Assembly: GCA_022508825.1 (NCBI GenBank)
Contig: JAFLUI010000016.1
Coordinates: 1 to 33,442 of the forward strand
Direction of reading: 5' to 3'
Length of the DNA: 33,442 bases
From: Oscillospiraceae bacterium
GTDB lineage: Bacteria > Bacillota > Clostridia > Oscillospirales > Ruminococcaceae
The translations under genes were made by a program, and so were the position numbers. A model generated the notes under the pieces. That model saw only the letters and a list, made by a program, of their open reading frames with translations, was not told the origin of the DNA and made no database searches. Each line of letters begins with the position of its first letter. Positions within the stretch are counted from its first letter, which is position 1. This document shows positions 16,379 to 24,054 of this stretch, one piece after another.

Positions 16379-16475
16379 AATTATTGCTCCTTTGCATATT
16401 ACGATTGATGATTCCACACAATTATATTTATATAATATGTATAACTATTGTATATAGTATATATAACTATTTTTT

Positions 16476-16504
16476 AGTATACCACACTGCTATAATAAAT
16501 TCAA
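16476..16504 (-). promoter_or_regulatory. Promoter of the FIST-GGDEF gene
   Basis: Minus strand TTGAAT (16499-16504), 17-nt spacer, TATACT (16476-16481). A leader of about 90 nt follows; it is very A/T-rich (TATA repeats at 16425-16470) and shows no recognisable riboswitch. Confidence 0.6.
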
Positions 16505-16548
16505 CATTTTTTGACAATTTTAACAAACTATTCACAAATGTTTATGAT

Positions 16549-16703
16549 CTCCTTTCCCCGTCAACAGTTTACAGTATGCTGAATAAAAAAGCCGGAACCC
16601 CGGCATAGTTTCATTGCAGAAAATATGCGACGGATTCGGCATTACGCTGAGAGATTTTTTTGATTGTGATGTTTTTGACGATATCGAACAGGAAATAAAG
16701 TGA
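16549..16703 (+). pseudogene. Frameshifted relic of a small XRE-family regulator
   Basis: One frame reads SPSTVYSMLNKKAGTP and then hits a stop. One base out of phase, the sequence continues IVSLQKICDGFGITLRDFF and then DCDVFDDIEQEIK before TGA at 16701-16703. Joined, this is the second half of the short HTH_3 proteins common in Clostridia (pattern 'G.P.STv.sMLnkk...Ps..TL.kICdGfgItl.dFF'). A one-base loss near 16602 explains the break. The first two helices are missing or unrecognisable upstream, so the gene is dead. A good terminator (16724-16768) follows, as expected for a former transcription unit. It lies in the otherwise gene-free stretch 16379-16950. Confidence 0.7.
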
Positions 16704-16723
16704 TCTGAACGATAATAAATATC

Positions 16724-16768
16724 GCCCGTCACAGACCGGAATACTCCGGTTTATGACGGGCTTGTTTT
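16724..16768 (+). terminator. Terminator downstream of the XRE relic
   Basis: Outer arms GCCCGTCA (16724-16731) and TGACGGGC (16754-16761) enclose an inner ACCGGA/TCCGGT hairpin and are followed by TTGTTTTA. It is apparently left from the decayed XRE gene. Confidence 0.75.
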
Positions 16769-16849
16769 ATGCCGAAAATGTAAATAGTCTATAAATTTTT
16801 GTCCAAACCCATTGACAGACACAGGATGCGGATTCACTCCCCAGTATGA

Positions 16850-16924
16850 CGAGCTGCAGGATCAAGATTTGAGCCTGCTGCTTCTCTTAAGGATGTACAG
16901 GCAAAGGTAGAGGAGGTATTATAA
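16850..16924 (+). pseudogene. Possible C-terminal scrap of a lost protein-coding gene
   Basis: The end of the gene-free stretch encodes RFEPAASLKDVQAKVEEVL followed by TAA. Just before it, in another frame, is NPLTDTGCGFTPQYDELQ (16806-16859). Together they look like the decayed C-terminus of a protein, perhaps a solute-binding protein of a sugar transporter. This is based only on composition and the tail pattern. The GAGGAGG that resembles a ribosome site at about 16909-16916 is just part of the codons for VEEV. Confidence 0.25.
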
Positions 16925-16950
16925 TGTTCCATTACGAAAAGATCAGCCGT

Positions 16951-19386
16951 TTAAAACTCTACAGCGTCAAGATAAAGCTCCCCGCCTGTTACAGCTATCT
17001 TTATATTGTGAGCGCCGTAAGGGACATCCGCCGTATAGTAGCACTGTCTTGCCGAGGAGCTCTGAGTGACCTTGTAATGCTCTGATATAACACCGTCAAC
17101 ACAGACATCAAATTCCGAGACAGAGGTCTCCCCTATAAGCGCAAAGTGGTCCCCCTCAAAGGAAAAAACGAAGCTTTTTTCTGCAGGGGTCTCCTTGTTT
17201 ATGACAGCCTTGGAGCGTGTGCGGTCAAAATGGATGTAGCTGTCGGGAGTGATTCTCTCCCAGTCCCCCGTGTATTTTATGCGGGAGTCATGATCGTCTA
17301 TCCTTGTGACGGTATTGTTTTTACCCTCCGGTGTCACCTTAAGGCTGTCAAAGACATTATTGTAAAGACCGCTGCCAAGAGATACCCTTCCCGAATTGTT
17401 ATAGGCTTCCCTGTCAATGAACCCGGTCAGCTTTGTACCGTCAATGACGACAGTGACAGCATTTTTTACCGCGGTGATCTTAACTGTGTGCCATACAGTG
17501 CTGTCAAAACCCGGTATGCTGCCGCCTGCCACAGTGCGGATCTCCTTCCGCAGCTCCCAGCTTCCGCCCGGACAGACCCTGACACTGTATCCGTTTTCCG
17601 CCGACTGTTCATTCAGCTCCGCCGTAAGATATCGGCAGCCGAGGAATATATAGTTGTCTGAGGCGTCCCCTGCACTGCTTGCATCGCCTGCAAATTTAAA
17701 AGATATCTCTGCAGAGTAATTGCTCCATCGGTCATCCCCGAGAGAGGTAATGGGAGCAGGTGTTTCACGGTACCAGTCTGTAGGCTTGCTGCCTGCGTTT
17801 ATCATCTGCATGAGCACCTTGTTATCACCGTCACGGACGACCTCAAAGGCTCCGCCGTAATCGGCAGTGTAAAGAGGGGCACCCCCTCTTTCGGAAAGGA
17901 AGCTGTCGGGGTAATTAAAATCGTCCCGGTAGTTTATATCAAGAGGGATATCCTCATATCCGCATTTGCAGACGGACAGATCCGCTGTCTTGTCAAGAGT
18001 GGTGACAGTAACTATGGAATAAGGCTTGACCTCCACCGAAAAGGAATACCTCCCCTCCGATTCGGCAGGACGGCAGACCCCGATATTTCTGAAATAATTT
18101 TCGTCAAAAGCCTGCCCCTTGTCGGGACCTCTTGTTTCCCATATATAAACGGGGGAGTCAGCCTTTTTCATGTTTTCGAGGGCAAAGACGTAGTTCCTCT
18201 GCTCACTGCTGTCATTGCAGATAATTACGGAGTAGTCTCCCGTGACCGTGTCGGTGACCGTCATGTAGTTGTTTGTAGTCTCGGAGATAGAGTGGTTTTC
18301 CTTGCCGTCACCGAAGCAGGCGCTGTCAATGTACCGCCACCCGTTTTTCGCAAAATGAGTAAAGTGAGCGGATGTCCATATGCCGCTGTCAGCTTCATAA
18401 TACCCGCTCCATGGAGTCTGAGCATTTATCAGAGATTTTGGACAGTACCTTGCTCCGGAGTAGTAAGCAGCCACCGCAGGCTGATATTCATACATGGTCA
18501 TTTTTCCGTTATAGTATCCGTTTATGATCCTGTTGCAGACGTCCAGTGCACCGTTTGTGCCTGTCAGACCGCTTCCGTTGCTGTTGACCGTAAGCCTTGC
18601 GATATTGGTGGAAGCAATACCCTCGGTGTACCAGACCTCCTTGCCGTATTTTTTGTTGAGAGTCTTTGCATTGCCGCTTGCCCATGTGTTGTAGTGCTCC
18701 CCAAGGATGTCCACAGCGTCCCTCAGTTTTTCGTTCTCCATCATTGCATCGGCGATCCTCCAGGAACCCACTTCGTCCGATGCAACGATTTTTATTCCCC
18801 CGTAATCATAGCGCTGATCGGTCTCATTTTTCAGTCTGTCCGAAAAATAAATTAGCCAGTCTGTGTCTATCTCTCCCGTCTCGTTCATATCGGGACTTAT
18901 GTGGGTGAATTTCATGCCGTATTTGTCATATGCACCGTCTATTGCCGCCTTGTACCATTTGTACCTTGCTTCAAAGCCGTTCTCCCTGCTTTCGGAAAAA
19001 GCGTCCGTGACCCATTTGGGCTCGCCCCAGCGGAGCAGGTCGACAGTAATATCCGGGTTTATCGAAAGAGCGTCCGCCGCAAACATGAAGCCCGCTCCCC
19101 TTGTAACATCCGCTTTCTCATCGGCGGAGCGCATTATGGACGGCTCTGTCCCCGAGGAGGAGTTTACGTCCGCACCGAACTCTATCTTTACATGGGTAAG
19201 TCCTGCTCCGTAGTCAGGCTTAAAGAGCAGATTCATTATCTCCCAATATGAAGCGGGACTCTCGGTCTTGTAGTCCATGAGCAGACGGGAGGAATTGTTC
19301 CCCGTGACAACGCCAAGTCCCCTGAAGACTGTACCCTCGTCCATGTTTACGGTATTGCCGTCAATAATTACCTCTGTATTTTTCAT
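16951..19386 (-). CDS. GH59 galactosidase (galactocerebrosidase-like) with C-terminal accessory domains
   Basis: The 811-residue protein begins with FRGLGVVTGNNSSRLLMDY and MNLLFKPDYGAGLTHVKIEFG, the signature start of the GH59 barrel (about 15-345). PDMNETG gives the acid/base Glu169 and EVWYTEGIAS the nucleophile Glu255, at spacings like mammalian GALC (182/258). A small beta domain follows (to about 460), then a lectin-like laminin-G domain (about 480-680: FNYPDSFLSE, VWHTVKITAVKNAVTVVIDG). An extra C-terminal beta domain (about 700-811: IKYTGDWERI, VPYGAHNIKIAVTGGELYLDAVEF) resembles carbohydrate-binding modules at the ends of other bacterial hydrolases. No signal peptide is seen, so it appears cytosolic. 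Expected activity is exo-beta-galactosidase. It is divergent from GH127 with overlapping promoters. Confidence 0.88.
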   Translation of the reverse strand: MKNTEVIIDGNTVNMDEGTVFRGLGVVTGNNSSRLLMDYKTESPASYWEIMNLLFKPDYGAGLTHVKIEFGADVNSSSGTEPSIMRSADEKADVTRGAGFMFAADALSINPDITVDLLRWGEPKWVTDAFSESRENGFEARYKWYKAAIDGAYDKYGMKFTHISPDMNETGEIDTDWLIYFSDRLKNETDQRYDYGGIKIVASDEVGSWRIADAMMENEKLRDAVDILGEHYNTWASGNAKTLNKKYGKEVWYTEGIASTNIARLTVNSNGSGLTGTNGALDVCNRIINGYYNGKMTMYEYQPAVAAYYSGARYCPKSLINAQTPWSGYYEADSGIWTSAHFTHFAKNGWRYIDSACFGDGKENHSISETTNNYMTVTDTVTGDYSVIICNDSSEQRNYVFALENMKKADSPVYIWETRGPDKGQAFDENYFRNIGVCRPAESEGRYSFSVEVKPYSIVTVTTLDKTADLSVCKCGYEDIPLDINYRDDFNYPDSFLSERGGAPLYTADYGGAFEVVRDGDNKVLMQMINAGSKPTDWYRETPAPITSLGDDRWSNYSAEISFKFAGDASSAGDASDNYIFLGCRYLTAELNEQSAENGYSVRVCPGGSWELRKEIRTVAGGSIPGFDSTVWHTVKITAVKNAVTVVIDGTKLTGFIDREAYNNSGRVSLGSGLYNNVFDSLKVTPEGKNNTVTRIDDHDSRIKYTGDWERITPDSYIHFDRTRSKAVINKETPAEKSFVFSFEGDHFALIGETSVSEFDVCVDGVISEHYKVTQSSSARQCYYTADVPYGAHNIKIAVTGGELYLDAVEF

Positions 19387-19414
19387 GATATGCCTCCAGA
19401 ATTGCGCAAAAATA

Positions 19415-19443
19415 TTGATTTCATTGTGAAAATATGGTATGAT
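19415..19443 (+). promoter_or_regulatory. Promoter of the GH127 gene
   Basis: TTGATT (19415-19420), 17-nt spacer, TATGAT (19438-19443), about 55 nt before the ATG at 19500. Its start region overlaps the -10 box of the opposing GH59 promoter, so the two promoters likely interfere or share a regulator. Confidence 0.55.
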
Positions 19444-19446
19444 AAA

Positions 19447-19476
19447 ATTATACTATACCTGTTATATACTTGTCAA
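19447..19476 (-). promoter_or_regulatory. Promoter of the GH59 gene
   Basis: Minus strand TTGACA (19471-19476), 18-nt spacer, TATAAT (19447-19452), followed by a leader of about 55 nt with a TGGAGG ribosome site near the ATG at 19386. Confidence 0.7.
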
Positions 19477-19499
19477 GAAAGCGAAAGGACGGTCATACT

Positions 19500-21404
19500 A
19501 TGAGAGCGCAGAAGCAGATCAGCCAGAAAGCATATATGTCGGATGGCTTTATCGGGAAATATCAGAAGCTTGTGAGAGATACGGTCATTCCATATCAGTA
19601 TGAAGTATTATGCGATAAAGCCGAGGGCGCGGAAAAGAGCCATGTTGTGCAGAATTTCATAAACGCAGGAAAAGCGCTCCGGGGCGAGGACACCGGCGAC
19701 GGATTTTACGGCATGGTGTTCCAGGACAGCGACGCTGCCAAGTGGATAGAAGCAGCAGCATACTCCCTGCACAATTTTCCCGACCCGGGTCTCGAAAAAA
19801 CAGTGGACGGCCTGATAGAGATAATAGCCGCAGCCCAGGACGAGGACGGCTACCTTAATACATATTTTACCGTCAAGGACAGGGAAAAGCGGTGGACAAA
19901 TCTTCTCGAAGCCCATGAGCTTTACTGTGCGGGACATATGATGGAGGCTGCCTGCGCATATTATGAAGCAGTGGGAAAGCGCCGTCTTCTTGACGTTATG
20001 TTAAAAAACGTTGGACACATATATAAAGTATTTATAGAGGACGGTCATGAAGGCTTCCCGGGACACCCGGAGGTGGAGCTTGCCCTTATGAAAATGTACC
20101 GTCTCACAGGGGATGAAAAATGTCTTGCCCTTGCAAAGCGCTTTATCGACACCCGCGGAACAGACCCGGATTATTACAAGCGGGAGCGTGCAGAGCGTGA
20201 CTGGACAGTCTGGGGCAACAACGCCGAGGACAACGACTATCAGCAAAGCGGGATCCCTCTCAGAAAAGCGGAGCGGGCAACAGGTCATGCAGTGCGGGCG
20301 GTCTATCTCTATACGGGAATGGCAGACCTTGCCGCAGAAACAGAGGACGCAGAATTGTACTCCGCCTGCAAAAGGCTGTGGGAAAGCATCACAGGCAAGC
20401 AGATGTACATAACGGGAGGAATAGGCTCAACAGTACACGGAGAAGCTTTCAGCGTGGACTACGACCTGCCCCCCGATACAGCTTATGCCGAGACCTGCGC
20501 ATCCATAGGACTGATGTTCTTTGCCTCAAAAATGCTGGAAAACGAAGTGCGGGGCGAGTACGCCGATGTGATGGAGCAGGCTTTTTACAATACCGTCCTT
20601 GCGGGAATGCAGCTTGACGGTAAAAGATTTTTCTATGTGAACCCTCTTGAAGTCATCCCGGGTATATCGGGAGTCTCCCCCACTCACAGACACGATCTTC
20701 CCCAGAGACCGGGCTGGTACGCCTGTGCCTGCTGCCCGCCGAATTCAGCAAGACTTATTTCATCATTCGGAAAATACGCCTACGGAGAGAATGAAGATAC
20801 GGTCTTCTGTCATCTTTTTGCGGCGGGAAGGGTAAATTTTGAAAACGGCATGACCCTTGTCTGCGAAACAGGATACCCCTATGATCTTACCGTAAAATAC
20901 AGTGTATCGGGAAGCGGACAGCTTGCTGTAAGGATACCCGGCTGGAGCAAAAATTTTTCTGTATGGTACAATGAAAGACCGGTCAATGTCACTCCCAGAA
21001 ACGGCTATATTTATTTTCCCGTATCGTTTGACACAGATATACGTCTTGAGCTGGACGGCTCACCCAGGTTTGTTTACCCCTCTGCAAAAATACCCCGTTT
21101 AAACGGAATGACGGCAGTCTGCAGAGGACCATTGGTGTACTGCTTCGAGGGCGCGGACAATGAGGGCGATGTGCTTTCCCTGCGGCTCGACACAGAGGGA
21201 AAGATCACCGGAGAAAACGTCCCCGACCTGCTGGGCGGGACTGTCCGTCTTTCCGTCCCCGCAGTGAAAATGTCACAGACCGATTCTCTTTATACGTCCG
21301 AAAAACCGTCCTGTACCCCCTGTGAAGCATATGCCGTACCTTATTATACATGGGGGAACCGGGGCGAAAATCAGATGAGAGTGTGGATCCCTGCAAAGCT
21401 GTAA
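19500..21404 (+). CDS. GH127 beta-L-arabinofuranosidase
   Basis: The ATG at 19500 with AAAGGA about 9 nt upstream is preferred over an upstream in-frame TTG. The 634 residues match the HypBA1-type GH127 length (658). The (alpha/alpha)6 barrel includes FQDSDAAKWIEAAAYSL, AQDEDGYLNTYF, HELYCAGHMMEAA and GFPGHPEVELALMKMYR. The catalytic set aligns by spacing with HypBA1: Glu315 (acid/base, as E322), Glu331 and Cys333 (zinc, as E338/C340), and Cys411/Cys412 in WYACACCPPN (C417 nucleophile/C418). Beta domains end the protein. No signal peptide, so cytosolic. Expected reaction: release of L-arabinose from beta-L-arabinofuranosyl oligosaccharides such as those on hydroxyproline-rich plant glycoproteins. 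It is divergent from the GH59 gene. Confidence 0.93.
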   Translation: MRAQKQISQKAYMSDGFIGKYQKLVRDTVIPYQYEVLCDKAEGAEKSHVVQNFINAGKALRGEDTGDGFYGMVFQDSDAAKWIEAAAYSLHNFPDPGLEKTVDGLIEIIAAAQDEDGYLNTYFTVKDREKRWTNLLEAHELYCAGHMMEAACAYYEAVGKRRLLDVMLKNVGHIYKVFIEDGHEGFPGHPEVELALMKMYRLTGDEKCLALAKRFIDTRGTDPDYYKRERAERDWTVWGNNAEDNDYQQSGIPLRKAERATGHAVRAVYLYTGMADLAAETEDAELYSACKRLWESITGKQMYITGGIGSTVHGEAFSVDYDLPPDTAYAETCASIGLMFFASKMLENEVRGEYADVMEQAFYNTVLAGMQLDGKRFFYVNPLEVIPGISGVSPTHRHDLPQRPGWYACACCPPNSARLISSFGKYAYGENEDTVFCHLFAAGRVNFENGMTLVCETGYPYDLTVKYSVSGSGQLAVRIPGWSKNFSVWYNERPVNVTPRNGYIYFPVSFDTDIRLELDGSPRFVYPSAKIPRLNGMTAVCRGPLVYCFEGADNEGDVLSLRLDTEGKITGENVPDLLGGTVRLSVPAVKMSQTDSLYTSEKPSCTPCEAYAVPYYTWGNRGENQMRVWIPAKL

Positions 21405-21513
21405 AATATTATTTAATCAGGATAATAACTTCTTTTTATGGATATTTGCAAAAAACGCCATAAATAAGCCATAATTTTTGTTAAAAAATACACTGAGAAA
21501 ACTGTATTTTCTC

Positions 21514-21542
21514 TTGCAATTATTTCAAAAATATGTTATAAT
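21514..21542 (+). promoter_or_regulatory. Promoter of the small two-TM protein gene
   Basis: TTGCAA (21514-21519), 17-nt spacer, TATAAT (21537-21542). No convincing terminator for GH127 precedes it; an AAAATACA/TGTATTTT inverted repeat at about 21484-21510 is the only candidate. Confidence 0.7.
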
Positions 21543-21594
21543 GAATAACAAACACTAAAATAATGCTTCTATGCTTCAGGAGAGGAAGATATCT

Positions 21595-22140
21595 ATGGCT
21601 TTTATGTTGTATAGTGTTGATGACGCTATTGATAATAAGTTTATTATAACCAAAAGTATCAGTCACCAGGCAAAACCGGGGACCCTGATTCATGTTATGG
21701 ATGCAACTCATGATACAAGAGGCATTTCACTTGACTATCGTGTGACCGGGACAGATCAGGATTATACGGTCACATTCCATAGCTTAAAACAGTTATGCAA
21801 ATGGATACAGCCGGACAGCTTTATTGCCCGTCACTATGAAAGCCTGGACAGCAAGGACGTTATACATTATATGAAGGTGAACAGTCACAGCTTCGTCTCT
21901 TTCTGTCTGCCGCTGATACTGGTGTTCCTTGCTGTTATCTGGTGCGCATACTTTTTCCTTGTTCCTATGGTTCTGCCGTCTCTTTATCTCCCGAATCTGA
22001 CCGGTCTCATTATCGGAGCTGCCCTTTCTGTGATAGTGATCTGCCTTGTCTGCATCATAAATAAGGTGCAGAAATCCAACGCCAAAATGAAGATATGGAG
22101 CAGTGTGGCAGACAATAAATGGGGAATTAAAATTACATAA
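21595..22140 (+). CDS. Hypothetical protein with two C-terminal membrane helices
   Basis: The ATG at 21595 follows AGGAGAGGA with 8-nt spacing. The 181-residue product has a soluble N-terminal domain of about 100 residues (IDNKFIITKSISHQAKPGTL, LDYRVTGTDQDYTVTFHSL). Two strong membrane helices follow at about 103-127 and 130-153, then a short basic/polar cytosolic end. No family is recognised. It is monocistronic, with its own promoter and a strong terminator (22154-22186). An inner-membrane protein with a small cytosolic sensor or binding domain is possible, but nothing in the sequence proves it. Confidence 0.75.
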   Translation: MAFMLYSVDDAIDNKFIITKSISHQAKPGTLIHVMDATHDTRGISLDYRVTGTDQDYTVTFHSLKQLCKWIQPDSFIARHYESLDSKDVIHYMKVNSHSFVSFCLPLILVFLAVIWCAYFFLVPMVLPSLYLPNLTGLIIGAALSVIVICLVCIINKVQKSNAKMKIWSSVADNKWGIKIT

Positions 22141-22153
22141 TGCAAAAATAATT

Positions 22154-22186
22154 ACTGCCCGGGCGGTTCTGCCCGGGCAGTTTTTT
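22154..22186. terminator. Terminator between convergent two-TM gene and cytidine-deaminase-fold gene
   Basis: CTGCCCGGGC and GCCCGGGCAG (22155-22164 and 22171-22180) form a perfect 10-bp GC-rich stem with a 6-nt loop, extended by an A-T pair and followed by six T residues on the plus strand. On the minus strand it is followed by TAATTATTTTTG, so it may end both converging units. Confidence 0.9.
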
Positions 22187-23049
22187 CATTGCTTGTTTTT
22201 AAAGAAGTTGAAGTTTGCCTTTGCCACCTTCTTCATCTGCTTTGCCTGCTTAAGCAGATCTGCCTTTGACAGGTTTTTGTTCTCCTGTTCGGGAGCGCCT
22301 TCCGCTTTAGCCTCCTTATTCTTATCAGCCAGGGACTGCACAGGAGCAGCCTCAGCCTCTCCCGGAGGCGCATAAAACGGATTGCTTTCATCAATAGTGA
22401 CGCTGCTTGCATACTCGGCAGGTGCGCCAAAAGAAGTCCCCTCTGTATTCTTCTTTACAGGCTCATGCTGGGGAGCGAAGTAGCTCTCATCGAAACCGAC
22501 GTCAAATGCAGCAGCACCTGAGCCGTCCGATGCATCATTGTCTCCGAAGCCGCTGAAAAAGTCAAACGCAGGAGCCCCGGCAGATGCAGTCTCAGACGCG
22601 GAAGTGTCCGCCGTGTCAGAAGCTCCGGCCGCTGCTTCACCTGCAAAGCCCTCCGAAACATCCCCCTCTGCCAATTCCCTGACAATGACGGATCTATCCT
22701 CAGAGACCGCAGCCTCGCAGCGTTCATTTGCCACATCCAGCCACATAAGCATATTCAGACATTCACTGCACGGCACAGAAACACTGTCATCCTCCATTGA
22801 AATGACCATGATCTGCTTTGCCCTTGATACTCCTGTAGTAAGCATAGCAGCCACTGCAGAAAATTCTGCAGGATAGGCGGCAATGAGTCCGTCATGGACG
22901 CCAATGCCTGTAACTGCCGAAAAGACATGGTCGTCATCCGAAACCACAAGGCACAGTGCCCCGCCCGCTTCTGCAGCGATGGCGGGCTTTTCAGTTCTTA
23001 TTTTATTTGCAAAGCCCTTAGCAATGTCATAGAGGGCAGCCGTATCCAT
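22186..23049 (-). CDS. Cytidine-deaminase-fold protein with altered zinc site and long acidic linker
   Basis: The start is placed at the ATG of 23047-23049 (287 aa); a GTG 9 nt upstream is also possible. Residues about 1-125 follow the cytidine deaminase layout: a helix (ALYDIAKGFANKI), strands, AYPAEFSAVAAM and then VSVPCSECLNML. The second zinc motif (PCxxC, Cys94/Cys97) and the catalytic-type Glu62 are present. The expected Cys/His before AE is Pro60, so zinc binding or catalysis is doubtful. Residues about 130-255 are a low-complexity Ala/Ser/Asp/Glu/Phe-rich linker. The C-terminus (NLSKADLLKQAKQMKK) is basic and helical. It is the last gene after the kinase-vWA-PP2C set and may act as an adaptor or regulatory pseudo-enzyme, which is inference. 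Confidence 0.7.
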   Translation of the reverse strand: MDTAALYDIAKGFANKIRTEKPAIAAEAGGALCLVVSDDDHVFSAVTGIGVHDGLIAAYPAEFSAVAAMLTTGVSRAKQIMVISMEDDSVSVPCSECLNMLMWLDVANERCEAAVSEDRSVIVRELAEGDVSEGFAGEAAAGASDTADTSASETASAGAPAFDFFSGFGDNDASDGSGAAAFDVGFDESYFAPQHEPVKKNTEGTSFGAPAEYASSVTIDESNPFYAPPGEAEAAPVQSLADKNKEAKAEGAPEQENKNLSKADLLKQAKQMKKVAKANFNFFKNKQ

Positions 23050-23079
23050 AATAAACACCGACTTTCATTAGTTATCTGT

Positions 23080-23111
23080 AAGACAGCGCCCGTAAAGAGC
23101 GCTGCTGTCTT
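23080..23111 (-). other. Intergenic hairpin after the PP2C stop codon
   Basis: AAGACAGC (23080-23087) pairs with GCTGTCTT (23104-23111), directly after the PP2C stop. On the minus strand no T run follows, so it is more likely an RNA stability or processing element than a terminator, and may set a lower level for the last gene. Confidence 0.4.
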
Positions 23112-23112
23112 A

Positions 23113-23982
23113 TCATTTTTTCTGCTTGTTTTCCTGTATCCTTGCCTTCAGCGCATCCATCTTTTCATTTATAAGAGCAGCATCAAAAACACATGACAGT
23201 GATACATCATCCTCTGTGCCGTAATGGGAGCGTTTCTCCATATTCTTTATGACAGCCTCTTCAAAATCCTTGCTGTCAGAAAGCTGGCTTGTGATGATGG
23301 TATGATACGCCAGAAAATCATGCTCATTGCCAAAAGAGGTATACAGACCGTCTGTAGAAACGAACAGCGCAAGAACAGTCTTATTCTCCGCATAGAATTC
23401 ATCGAACCATGAAGCTGCATTGGCATTGCACATGGAGGCTGTGATATTGGCAGGGTTGGATTCCTCGTAATCCATCATCACAGACGCCTTCCCGTCGTCA
23501 AACACAGCCACCAGAGTCCCGTCGCCGATCTGGAAGCCGAATGTAAAGCCTCTGCCTGCCACTGCTGCGATAAGCGTTGTCCCGTAATAGGACTCGGGTT
23601 GTATCTCTTCAAACTCCCCTGGCTCAAAGGGCTTTTTCTCCTCATCGGTAACAGGATTCTCCTCCAGATGCTTCAGCACCTTGGCATTCCATATGGAAAT
23701 GACCTGCTTTTCTATATTTTTGATAATGGACTTGTGGTTGGAGGGGAAATTTTTTTCAAATTCATCCGCATTTTCATAGAACCGCTCAATTGCTTCAAGG
23801 ACAGCCTCAGTCGCCGCCTTTGAACCTATATTGCTCCTGAAATGCTTTTTGCTGCCATGACCGTCCGCAACCACCGCCGCCGCATATCTTTCACCGACCT
23901 TATAGGCAGAACTGTCCTGACAGACCAGACCTGTCCTTTCGTGACTGGCACCTCTTACAGAATGGCTGAACCCATTTAACAT
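23113..23982 (-). CDS. PP2C-family Ser/Thr protein phosphatase
   Basis: The 289-residue protein carries the PP2C motifs in order: HERTGLVCQDSS, VVADGHGS (metal-binding Asp40 and Gly41), YGTTLIAAV, FQIGDGTLV, LFVSTDGLYTSF (Asp211) and TEDDVSLSCVF (Asp258/259). All metal ligands appear present, so an active Mn/Mg-dependent phosphatase is expected. No signal peptide or membrane helix. It is encoded between the vWA gene (72 nt upstream) and the deaminase-fold gene. Together with vWA and kinase it reproduces the phosphatase-vWA-kinase triad known from Ter-type stress loci. The likely role is to reverse phosphorylation by the neighbouring kinase. The ribosome site AAGGAG lies about 12 nt before the ATG. 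Confidence 0.92.
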   Translation of the reverse strand: MLNGFSHSVRGASHERTGLVCQDSSAYKVGERYAAAVVADGHGSKKHFRSNIGSKAATEAVLEAIERFYENADEFEKNFPSNHKSIIKNIEKQVISIWNAKVLKHLEENPVTDEEKKPFEPGEFEEIQPESYYGTTLIAAVAGRGFTFGFQIGDGTLVAVFDDGKASVMMDYEESNPANITASMCNANAASWFDEFYAENKTVLALFVSTDGLYTSFGNEHDFLAYHTIITSQLSDSKDFEEAVIKNMEKRSHYGTEDDVSLSCVFDAALINEKMDALKARIQENKQKK

Positions 23983-24027
23983 ATAGCATCAGAACTCCTT
24001 CCGTTGTAATGCAGAACATAGGCAATA

Positions 24028-24046
24028 CCGCACAAAGACTGTGCGG
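24028..24046 (-). other. Intergenic hairpin between vWA and PP2C genes
   Basis: CCGCACA (24028-24034) and TGTGCGG (24040-24046) form a perfect 7-bp stem with a 5-nt loop, right after the vWA stop. It has no T run on the minus strand and may be an mRNA stability element within the operon. Confidence 0.4.
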
Positions 24047-24054
24047 CGCTGCTT

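Noticed and set aside
16909-16990. GAGGAGG followed by ATG at 16924 as a new plus-strand gene
   Set aside because: The frame runs antisense into the GH59 end and soon stops; the G-rich stretch is explained as codons of the VEEVL relic.
19470-19499. Upstream TTG start for the GH127 gene adding ten residues
   Set aside because: The ATG at 19500 has an AAAGGA site at proper spacing, and the TTG lies within the -35 region of the opposing promoter.
23080-23120. Plus-strand terminator (hairpin plus T run) before 23120
   Set aside because: There is no plus-strand gene upstream that it could end; the T run belongs to the reverse of the PP2C C-terminal codons.
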